Source: DASQUK01 sp046726215 (GTDB lineage: Bacteria > Actinomycetota > Acidimicrobiia > Acidimicrobiales > VFJN01). Taken from it: 20,218 bases of DNA. The DNA lies in NCBI GenBank assembly GCA_046726215.1, contig JBKPAA010000006.1, positions 1 through 20,218 on the forward strand, read 5' to 3'. The notes beneath the pieces were generated by a model. The model worked only from the letters and a program-made list of their open reading frames with translations. It was not told where the DNA came from and ran no database searches. A program made the position numbers and the translations under genes. Positions 14,427-20,218 of this stretch are shown here, piece by piece; the first letter of the stretch is position 1, and each line of letters begins with the position of its first letter.

Positions 14427-15851
14427 TCACCCAGCGTCGTCATCCAGGGCGTCGATCGCCGGCAGGCGGACCTCGAACCGGGCGCCGCCGAGGCCACTTT
14501 CCGAGATCGAGACCGTGCCGTCGTGGGCGGCCACCACCTCGGCCACGATCGCCAGCCCGAGGCCGCTGCCCCCGGCATCCCGGGCCCGGGCGTCGTCGAG
14601 CCGAACGAACCGCTCGAACACCCGCTGCCGATCGGCCGCGGCGATGCCGGGACCGTCGTCGTCGACGTCGAGCACGACCGCGCCGTTCTGCTCGGCCAGG
14701 GTGAATGCGACCTGGGACGCGGCGTGGCGAACCGCGTTGTCCCCGAGGTTGCGGAGGGCTCGCCACAGCGCGGCGCGGTCACCGCTCACCCGCCCGGCCG
14801 AGACGCGCGAGGTGTTGACCTGCAGGGGTGTTGACTCCCGGAGCCGGACGGCCTCCTCGAACACCAGATCGTCGACGTCGACCGGGCGCCGCTGGAACTG
14901 CAGCGTGTGCTCGTCGGCGCGGGTCAGCAGCAGCAGGTCGTCGACCAGGCGCTGGACGCGGAGGTTCTCGGCGGCCACGGTCTCGGCCAGGGCCCCGACC
15001 GTGGTTCGGTCGGGATGGGCCTGCGCCACCTCGGCGTGCTGCCGGATCGACGCCACCGGCGAGCGCAGCTCGTGCGAGGCGTCGGCGACGAAGCGGCGCT
15101 GCCGGGCCTGGCCCCGCTCGAGTCGCTCGAGCATGCCGTTCATGGTCGTCGCCAGGCGGGCGATCTCGTCGTTGCCGGGCGGCGTCGGCACGCGTCGGTC
15201 GAGGTCGGCGGAGGAGATGGCGTCGACCTCGCGGCGGATGGCCTCGACCGGCGCCAGCGCCCGACCGACCACCAGCCAGGTGGCGAGGGCGGCCACCGCC
15301 AGCAGCACGGGGAGGCCGATCTTGAGGATGTCGGTGACCACCGTCGTCGACTCGGTGACCTCGTCCAGGATGCGGCCGGCGATGACCGTGTAGCGGCCGG
15401 CGTCGGCGGCGACCGCCACGAACTCGTCCTCCTCGTCGGTGACCGCGACCTCGGCGGAGTCCCCCGGATCCAGGCGGGCGACCGCCGGGTCGCCCGCCAC
15501 CAACGGGCTTGCCGCCACCACGTCGCCGTCGCGGTCGAGGATCTGGATGAACGCGTCGTCGTCATCCCGGTCGAGCCCGGCGGCCACGAACGAGGGGGGC
15601 GTGCCGGCCTCGAGCGCTGCGGCGGTGTCGGCGGCGCGGACCCGGGCGACGTTGCGCACCTCGTCGGTCAGCGCGTCGCGCATCGCCACGACCAGGGCGA
15701 TCCCACCGGCGAGGAGCGCCAGGCCTACGAGGACGGTGGCCGCAACGGTGGTGCGGACCCGCATGGAGCCGGCGGCGGAGCGCAACCGGCCGACCAGGGG
15801 CCGGACCGATCTCCGGCCCGACGGGGCTCCCGGCCGGGCGTCACCCGCCAT
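14427..15851 (-). CDS. Two-component sensor histidine kinase
   Basis: The 474-residue product has a membrane segment at about 36-57, an acidic outer domain of about 120 residues (58-176), a second membrane segment at about 177-195 and a HAMP linker to about 248. The kinase core follows: H-box FVADASHELRSPVASIRQH with phospho-acceptor His260, N-box RALRNLGDNAVRHA with Asn372, G1 box DDDGPGIA near 397 and G2 box GGSGLGLAIV near 427. It therefore phosphorylates itself and then the regulator encoded just upstream. ATG 15851 overlaps the end of the regulator gene by 11 bases. The signal is unknown; the Asp-rich outer domain could bind cations, but that is a guess. Confidence 0.93.
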   Translation of the reverse strand: MAGDARPGAPSGRRSVRPLVGRLRSAAGSMRVRTTVAATVLVGLALLAGGIALVVAMRDALTDEVRNVARVRAADTAAALEAGTPPSFVAAGLDRDDDDAFIQILDRDGDVVAASPLVAGDPAVARLDPGDSAEVAVTDEEDEFVAVAADAGRYTVIAGRILDEVTESTTVVTDILKIGLPVLLAVAALATWLVVGRALAPVEAIRREVDAISSADLDRRVPTPPGNDEIARLATTMNGMLERLERGQARQRRFVADASHELRSPVASIRQHAEVAQAHPDRTTVGALAETVAAENLRVQRLVDDLLLLTRADEHTLQFQRRPVDVDDLVFEEAVRLRESTPLQVNTSRVSAGRVSGDRAALWRALRNLGDNAVRHAASQVAFTLAEQNGAVVLDVDDDGPGIAAADRQRVFERFVRLDDARARDAGGSGLGLAIVAEVVAAHDGTVSISESGLGGARFEVRLPAIDALDDDAG

Positions 15852-16518
15852 CGGCCGCCAGCCGGTAGCCCGCGCCCCGGACGGTCTCGATCGCAGCCCG
15901 GCCGAACGGCCGGTCGAGCTTGTTGCGCAGCCGGCGCACGTAGACCTCGACGATGTTGGGATCGCCCTCGAAGTCGACGTCCCACACGTGGTCGAGGATC
16001 TCGCGCTTGGCCACCACGTCACCCCGCCGTCGCAGGAGGAACTCGAGCAAGGCCAGCTCCCGCGCCGTCAGGTCGATCTCGACATCCCCCCGCCAGGCGC
16101 GCCGCGTCGCCGGATCCATGCGCAGGTCCCCGGCCACGAGCACCGCCGGCCGCTCCTGTGCCCCGCGCCGCAGCAACGCCCGCAGGCGTGCCACCAGGAC
16201 GGCGTGCGAGAACGGCTTGGTGAGGTAGTCGTCGGCGCCGGTGTCGAGCGCCTCGACCTCGTCCCACTCGCCGTTCTTGGCGGTGAGCATGAGGATCGGT
16301 GTCCAGACGCCCTCGTCCCGCAGCGTCCGGCACACGCGGTAGCCGTTGAGCCCCGGCAGCATGATGTCGAGCACGATCGCGTCGTACGGCTCCTCGCGGG
16401 CGCGCCACAACCCGGTGGTGCCATCGGCCGCCACGTCGACCGCGAACCCGTCGGCCTCCAGTCCGGCGCGCAGGCCGGCGGCGAGTCGGTCCTCGTCCTC
16501 GACGACCAGCACTCGCAT
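15841..16518 (-). CDS. OmpR/PhoB-family response regulator
   Basis: The 225-residue product has a receiver domain with the acidic pair Glu7/Asp8 (VVEDED), phospho-acceptor Asp51 (IVLDIMLPG), Thr79 and Lys101 (DYLTKPFS). A winged-helix DNA-binding domain follows, with LTARELALLEFLLRRRGDVV, a VEVYVRRLRNKLD recognition helix and ETVRGAGYRL at the end. It is the partner of the overlapping kinase gene. A tandem TTCAG box lies 27-42 bp before ATG 16518 and is nearly identical to the one before the PepSY gene, which suggests autoregulation. No clear Shine-Dalgarno is present, and the predicted mRNA start falls about three bases before the ATG, so the mRNA may be leaderless. Confidence 0.94.
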   Translation of the reverse strand: MRVLVVEDEDRLAAGLRAGLEADGFAVDVAADGTTGLWRAREEPYDAIVLDIMLPGLNGYRVCRTLRDEGVWTPILMLTAKNGEWDEVEALDTGADDYLTKPFSHAVLVARLRALLRRGAQERPAVLVAGDLRMDPATRRAWRGDVEIDLTARELALLEFLLRRRGDVVAKREILDHVWDVDFEGDPNIVEVYVRRLRNKLDRPFGRAAIETVRGAGYRLAADGG

Positions 16519-16527
16519 CGACCGCCC

Positions 16528-16560
16528 ACCGTAGGCCGATTCGGCTGAACCGGCGCTGAA
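16528..16560 (-). promoter_or_regulatory. Regulator box and -10 of the response regulator gene
   Basis: On the - strand 16560-16545 reads TTCAGCGCCGGTTCAG, two TTCAG half-sites 11 bp apart. Eleven bases further is TACGGT (16533-16528), which fits the -10 pattern TAnnnT. The same arrangement (box, 11 bp, -10) is seen at 14371-14403. A box in the -35 position is typical of class II activation by OmpR-type regulators. Confidence 0.7.
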
Positions 16561-16566
16561 CCCGCG

Positions 16567-16621
16567 TTTTCTTCGCGAGATCGCGCGCCCAGACGACCAT
16601 TCCCGCGGGGAAAGGCCGGGG
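16567..16621. repeat. Hairpin-forming repeat, copy B (between phoD-like gene and regulator)
   Basis: This is the second copy of the element at 13949-14004, in the same orientation and with the same internal distances up to one base lost near the right end. TTTCTTCGCG (16568-16577) pairs with CGCGGGGAAA (16604-16613) using two G-T wobbles. Bases that differ from copy A keep pairing (C-G here where A has a G-G mismatch), which suggests that structure matters. The two copies bracket the regulator, kinase and PepSY genes. Confidence 0.7.
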
Positions 16622-16630
16622 TCGGGGGAC

Positions 16631-16652
16631 GGAGGCCGGCGGTCAGGCCTCC
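16631..16652 (-). terminator. Hairpin around the stop codon of the phoD-like gene
   Basis: GGAGGCC (16631-16637) and GGCCTCC (16646-16652) form a perfect 7-bp stem; the TGA of the phosphatase gene (16645-16643 on the - strand) lies in the 8-base loop. No T-run follows. It could help end transcription before the regulator promoter, but the case is weak. Confidence 0.3.
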
Positions 16653-18223
16653 TGGGGGCCGAGGACTCCCGCCTCGACCGCCCACGTCCGCCCGGTGGCT
16701 ACCGGGGCGTCGGGCTGGAGCACCGTTTCGGCCTGCTGATAGCGGGCCAGGAGCCGCTCGCGGTCGACGTCGCAGCGTACGTAGCCCCGGTGACGCGTGT
16801 CCGCCCAGCGCACGTGGGGCAGCGCCGAGATCAACTGCTCGGCGACGCCGGCCAGGGAGGGGTCGAAACCGGAGCTGATCGAGGTGCCGACCAGCTCGGT
16901 GCCCCGGACCTCGGAGCTCGGCGTCGCATCGGGGTTCTCGCCGACGAGGTCGGCGACGCCCGCGGCGTGGATGTCCCCGGTGATCACCACGGGGTTGTCG
17001 GTGCCGGCGGCGGCGAGCTGGTCGAGCAGGCGGGCCCGATCGGCGGCGTAGCCGTCCCACTGGTCGAGGTTGTAGATGACCCCCGCCAGGGGCATCGACG
17101 TCATGACGACCTGGTTGGCGAGCACGTCCCAGGTCGCGCCGGACTTGCGCAGGCTCCGCGCCAGCCAGGCCTCCTGCTCGGCGCCGAGCAGTCCACGGTC
17201 TGGGGCGGTGCGGGCCTCACAGGTGGTGCCGATATCGGTGGTGCCGCACGGCTGGTCGCTGCGGTACTGACGCGTGTCCAGCACGTGGAACCGGGCCAGC
17301 CGGCCCCAGTCGAACGTGCGATAGATCCTCAGGTCGGGGCCGGTGGGCGGGGGCAGGCGGACCGGTTGGTGCTCCCACCAGGCCTGATAGGCGGCGGCGC
17401 GGCGCGCCGCGAACGCCGGGGCCTCGGCCGGCACTTGGGGGACGAGTCCGGCGTAGTTGTTCTCGACCTCGTGGTCGTCCCAGGTCACGACCCAGGGGCA
17501 GGCGGCGTGGATGCCCTGCAGCGCCGGGTCGCCCTTGTAGAGGCCATAGCGGTTGCGGTACGCGTCCAGCGTCGTGATCTCGACGCTGTTGTGCTGGCGG
17601 ACGGCGGCGGGGTTGACCCCGCCCTCGTAGATGTAGTCACCGAGGTGGACCACCAGGTCGGGGTCCTCCTGCGGCGCGAAGGCCCAGGCCGGCCAGAAGC
17701 CGTCCTGCCAGTTCTGGCACGACGCGAACAGGAAGCGCAGCCGATCGCCCCGCCCCCGAGAGGGCGCCGTCCGCGTGCGGCCCACGGGGCTGACCTGGTC
17801 CCCGACACGGAAACGGTAGAAGTACCAGGCGTCATGCCGCAGGTGGCGCACGTCGACGTGAACCGAGTGCGCCCATGCCGGAGAGGCCGTGGCGGTCCCG
17901 GCGCGGACGACCCGCCGGAAGCCCTCGTCGCTGGACACCTCCCAGCGGACCGGCACGTCGACCGCCGGCATCCCGCCTCCCGCCAGCGGCTCCGGAGCGA
18001 GGCGGGTCCACAGCACGACGCCCCCGGGGATGGGATCGCCCGACGCCACGCCCAGCGAGAACAGGCCGCCCGGCAGGCTGGGGGCCGTGGGGGCCGGGCG
18101 CGGCACGAGCCCCCCGACTGGCCTGTTGGCACCCGCCAGGGGAAGCGCCAGGAGCGCACCGCCGGCGCCTGCGATGAACCGCCGGCGTGAGACGCCGCCG
18201 GCTGGTCGCTGATGATCGCCCAT
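16643..18223 (-). CDS. phoD: PhoD-like alkaline phosphatase/phosphodiesterase, Tat-exported
   Basis: PhoD-family enzymes hydrolyse phosphomonoesters or diesters outside the membrane and help obtain phosphate. The 526-residue product has a twin-arginine signal, VSRRRFIAGAGGALLALPLA (residues 11-30). A PhoD N-terminal domain follows with FSLGVASGDPIPGGVVLWTR and WYFYRFRVGDQVSPVGRTRT. The metallophosphatase part has FLFASCQNW with Cys169, DLVVHLGDYIYEGG (189-202), VTWDDHEVENNYAG (246-259) and VITGDIHAAG (413-422). The start is ATG 18223 with GGAGGGG upstream, which places the RRR motif correctly. It is divergent from infA. The TTCAG box of the neighbouring two-component system is not seen in its promoter region, so it may be regulated separately. 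Confidence 0.92.
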   Translation of the reverse strand: MGDHQRPAGGVSRRRFIAGAGGALLALPLAGANRPVGGLVPRPAPTAPSLPGGLFSLGVASGDPIPGGVVLWTRLAPEPLAGGGMPAVDVPVRWEVSSDEGFRRVVRAGTATASPAWAHSVHVDVRHLRHDAWYFYRFRVGDQVSPVGRTRTAPSRGRGDRLRFLFASCQNWQDGFWPAWAFAPQEDPDLVVHLGDYIYEGGVNPAAVRQHNSVEITTLDAYRNRYGLYKGDPALQGIHAACPWVVTWDDHEVENNYAGLVPQVPAEAPAFAARRAAAYQAWWEHQPVRLPPPTGPDLRIYRTFDWGRLARFHVLDTRQYRSDQPCGTTDIGTTCEARTAPDRGLLGAEQEAWLARSLRKSGATWDVLANQVVMTSMPLAGVIYNLDQWDGYAADRARLLDQLAAAGTDNPVVITGDIHAAGVADLVGENPDATPSSEVRGTELVGTSISSGFDPSLAGVAEQLISALPHVRWADTRHRGYVRCDVDRERLLARYQQAETVLQPDAPVATGRTWAVEAGVLGPQEA

Positions 18224-18265
18224 GGTCCCCTCCCGCGCCCTCGCACCCCGGCTCGCCCCCGGCGC

Positions 18266-18278
18266 GGCTACCGTAGCC
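18266..18278 (-). promoter_or_regulatory. Palindrome over a possible -10 of the phoD-like gene
   Basis: GGCTAC-C-GTAGCC is a perfect 13-bp palindrome 43 bp before the ATG. On the - strand it contains TACGGT (18275-18270), the same -10-like hexamer as the response regulator gene. It could be promoter plus operator. No convincing -35 is seen. Confidence 0.35.
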
Positions 18279-18340
18279 AACGCCGGCGACCGGCACCGGT
18301 GTCGTCCGCCCGGCGGGCGACCCCACGTTGGTGCGCGGAG

Positions 18341-18369
18341 TTTTCCCCGGTGAGGTGCCGCGCTAGGAT
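18341..18369 (+). promoter_or_regulatory. Candidate promoter for the infA operon
   Basis: TAGGAT at 18364-18369 is a good -10, and TTTTCC at 18341-18346 is a weak -35 at the ideal 17-bp spacing. Transcription would begin near 18376, leaving a leader of about 74 nt before infA. A promoter is required here because the genes just upstream are on the other strand. Confidence 0.6.
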
Positions 18370-18449
18370 ATTCAGTCGGCTCTCGGTGCCCTTCCGGCTG
18401 TCCAGGCGCGCCCGAGCCTCGGCACCAGCAGCAGCACGAGGAGCAACCC

Positions 18450-18674
18450 CTGCCGAAATCCAAAGAAGACGCGATCGTCCTCGAGGGGACCGTTGTCGAG
18501 CCCCTCCCCAACGCCATGTTCCGGGTCGAGCTCGAAAACGGCCACAAGGTCTTGGCCCACATCTCCGGAAAGATGCGCATGCACTACATCCGCATCCTGC
18601 CGGGGGATCGCGTGCAGGTGGAGCTCACCCCCTACGACCTCAGCCGGGGTCGCATCACCTATCGCTACAAGTGA
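18450..18674 (+). CDS. infA: Translation initiation factor IF-1 with CTG start
   Basis: IF-1 binds the 30S A site during initiation. The 74-residue product matches the family along its whole length: PKSKEDAIVLEGTVVEPLPN, AMFRVELENGHKVLAHISGK, MRMHYIRILPGDRVQVEL and SRGRITYRYK. Family members begin MPK or MAK, and the codon at exactly that place is CTG (18450-18452). It is preceded at ideal distance by GAGGAG (18438-18443). The frame is open upstream only to TGA 18351-18353, with no ATG, GTG or TTG between; the first in-frame ATG (18516) would remove 22 residues of the OB fold. Start-codon rules that omit CTG would miss this gene. A sequencing error at the first base cannot be excluded. Confidence 0.93.
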   Translation: MPKSKEDAIVLEGTVVEPLPNAMFRVELENGHKVLAHISGKMRMHYIRILPGDRVQVELTPYDLSRGRITYRYK

Positions 18675-18685
18675 CGGGAAACGCC

Positions 18686-18799
<114 letters not shown>

Positions 18800-18811
18800 A
18801 GGGACGAGCGA

Positions 18812-19189
18812 ATGGCACGCATCGCCGGCGTCGACATCCCCCGCGAGAAGCGCGTGGAGATCTCCCTGACCTACATCTTCGGCATCGGCCGCACCCGCTC
18901 CGCCGAGATCTGCCGCGCGCTCGAGATTAGCCCTGACACCCGGGTGCGCGACCTCACCGACGACGAGGTCGCCCGCATCCGCACCCACATCGAGACCACG
19001 TTCAAGGTCGAAGGTGACCTGCGGCGCGAGATCCAGCAGGACATCAAGCGCAAGATGGAGATCGGCGCGTGGCAGGGCCTGCGCCACCGCAAGGGCCTGC
19101 CCGTGCGCGGCCAGCGCACGCAGACCAACGCCCGCACCCGCAAGGGGCCCAAGAAGACCGTCGCCGGCAAGAAGAAGGTCCGTAAGTAA
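18812..19189 (+). CDS. rpsM: 30S ribosomal protein uS13
   Basis: uS13 is in the 30S head and contacts uL5 and the P-site tRNA. The 125-residue product begins MARIAGVDIPREKRVEISLT and contains YIFGIGRTRSAEICRAL, the helix-two-turn-helix region, then GLRHRKGLPVRGQRTQTNAR and a basic C-terminal tail ending KKKVRK. Start and length are standard. The next gene, rpsK, starts directly at the base after its TAA. Confidence 0.97.
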   Translation: MARIAGVDIPREKRVEISLTYIFGIGRTRSAEICRALEISPDTRVRDLTDDEVARIRTHIETTFKVEGDLRREIQQDIKRKMEIGAWQGLRHRKGLPVRGQRTQTNARTRKGPKKTVAGKKKVRK

Positions 19190-19591
19190 ATGGCCAAGCC
19201 CAAGTCCCCCGGGGGCCGTCGGCCCCGTCGGCGCGAGCGCAAGAACGTCGGCTACGGCGTCGCGCACGTCAAGAGCAGCTTCAACAACACGATCATCACG
19301 TTCACCGACCAGGGTGGGAACGTGGTGTCGTGGGCCTCGGCCGGCAACGTCGGCTTCAAGGGATCCCGCAAGTCCACCCCCTTCGCGGCCCAGATGGCCG
19401 CCGAGGCGGCCGCCCGTCGGGCCATGGAGCACGGCGTGCGCAAGGTCGACGTGCAGGTGAAGGGCCCCGGTTCGGGCCGTGAGACCGCGATCCGCTCCAT
19501 CCAGAACGCCGGCATCGAGGTCACCGGCATCAAGGACGTCACCCCTGTCCCCCACAACGGCTGCCGCCCTCCCAAGCGGCGCCGCGTCTGA
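19190..19591 (+). CDS. rpsK: 30S ribosomal protein uS11
   Basis: uS11 lies on the 30S platform near the E-site mRNA. The 133-residue product has a basic N-terminus (GGRRPRRRERKN), then VAHVKSSFNNTIITFTDQGG, WASAGNVGFKGSRKSTPFAA and VKGPGSGRETAIRSIQNAGI, ending DVTPVPHNGCRPPKRRRV. The Asn-Gly in PHNGC is the site converted to isoaspartate in Escherichia coli. ATG 19190 abuts the rpsM stop. Confidence 0.97.
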   Translation: MAKPKSPGGRRPRRRERKNVGYGVAHVKSSFNNTIITFTDQGGNVVSWASAGNVGFKGSRKSTPFAAQMAAEAAARRAMEHGVRKVDVQVKGPGSGRETAIRSIQNAGIEVTGIKDVTPVPHNGCRPPKRRRV

Positions 19592-19603
19592 GGTAGCTGC
19601 GCG

Positions 19604-20218
19604 ATGGCTCGCTATACCGGTCCCAAAGCCCGTGTCTCCCGGCGCCTCGGCGTCAACATCTGGGGCACCACGGGTGAGAACCGTGCCATGGAGCGCCGGC
19701 CGTACCCCCCCGGCGAGCACGGCCGCAGCCGCCGGCGCAACGCCTCGGAGTACCTGCTGCAGATGCAGGAGAAGCAGAAGGCCCGGTTCACTTATGGCCT
19801 CAACGAGCGGCAGTTCCGCAACCTCTACGAGGAGTGCAGCCGCCGCAAGGGCGTCACCGGTGAGCTGATGCTCCAGTTCCTGGAGCGCCGCCTCGACAAC
19901 GTCGTCTACCGCGCCGGCTGGGCGTCGACCCGGCCCCAGGCGCGACAGTTCGTGGGCCACGGCCACGTCGAGGTCAACGGCAAGCGCGTCGACATCCCCA
20001 GCTATCGCGTCCGCAAGGGCGACGTGATCAGCCTGCGCGGCAAGGCGCGGCAGATGATCGTCATCCAGTGGAACCGTGACGTGCTGGCCCGCACGCCACC
20101 CCCGTGGCTCGACTCCGAGGACGAAGGTCTCTCGGTGAAGGTGCGCGAGTACCCGCTGCGCGAGCACATCGACGTGCCCGTGCGCGAGCAGCTCATCGTC
20201 GAGCTCTACAGCAAGTAG
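19604..20218 (+). CDS. rpsD: 30S ribosomal protein uS4, zinc-free form
   Basis: uS4 is a primary 16S rRNA binder and affects decoding fidelity; in Escherichia coli it also represses the alpha operon. The 204-residue product starts MARYTGPKARVSRRLGVNIW. The N-terminal four-cysteine cluster of the metal-binding form is absent, the only cysteine being in EECSRRKG. The S4 RNA-binding domain is shown by LERRLDNVVYRAGWASTRPQ, ARQFVGHGHVEVNGKRVDIP and SYRVRKGDVI. The protein ends VREQLIVELYSK. The gene ends with the last base of the window; rpoA would be expected next. Confidence 0.97.
   Translation: MARYTGPKARVSRRLGVNIWGTTGENRAMERRPYPPGEHGRSRRRNASEYLLQMQEKQKARFTYGLNERQFRNLYEECSRRKGVTGELMLQFLERRLDNVVYRAGWASTRPQARQFVGHGHVEVNGKRVDIPSYRVRKGDVISLRGKARQMIVIQWNRDVLARTPPPWLDSEDEGLSVKVREYPLREHIDVPVREQLIVELYSK

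Noticed and set aside
18516..18674. ATG 18516 as the infA start
   Set aside because: It would delete the first 22 residues, including the first strand of the OB fold, which match the family fully.

Overview
The window is a high-GC bacterial ribosomal-protein supercluster (S10, spc and start of alpha operons) read on the + strand, with a four-gene block on the - strand inserted before infA. GTG starts, GTGA/ATGA/TAATG stop-start overlaps, almost exclusive G/C in third codon positions, long charged tails on uL22, uS3 and uL30, and the order infA-rpmJ-rpsM-rpsK-rpsD all suggest an Actinomycetota genome. Some sequence flavour resembles Acidimicrobiia, but that placement is an inference from memory and was not tested.

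Layout. (1) 1-217: 3' end of rpsJ. (2) 218-1082: an 865-bp break between rpsJ and rplC, where most bacteria have a few tens of bases. It holds a perfect 16-bp hairpin, a possible decayed - strand reading frame, a plausible 59-codon - strand ORF, a promoter-like site and a structured leader before rplC. (3) 1083-6420: rplC-rplD-rplW-rplB-rpsS-rplV-rpsC-rplP-rpmC-rpsQ, tightly packed. (4) 6421-6526: a spacer with two hairpins at the classical S10/spc boundary. (5) 6527-13936: rplN-rplX-rplE-rpsZ-rpsH-rplF-rplR-rpsE-rpmD-rplO-secY-adk-map. (6) 13937-18223, - strand: an OmpR-type response regulator, an overlapping histidine kinase, a small exported PepSY-like protein, and separately a Tat-exported PhoD-like phosphatase. 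(7) 18341-20218: a new + promoter, then infA (apparently starting with CTG), rpmJ, rpsM, rpsK and rpsD. The window ends exactly at the rpsD stop.

How it works together. The + genes make ribosome components plus the translocon (SecY), adenylate kinase and methionine aminopeptidase, the usual growth-coupled set. The - block looks like a self-contained envelope-sensing circuit. The regulator gene and the PepSY gene each carry a near-identical 16-bp tandem box (TTCAG-N6-TTCAG), 11 bp upstream of a -10-like hexamer, so the regulator probably activates both. A direct repeat of about 55 bp, able to fold into a hairpin, flanks the regulator-kinase-PepSY trio on both sides.

Most of the window is core and conserved. 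The items most worth a second look are the CTG start of infA, the matched operator pair, the flanking repeats, the split between rpsJ and rplC, and the repeat-built tails on uL30 and uL22.
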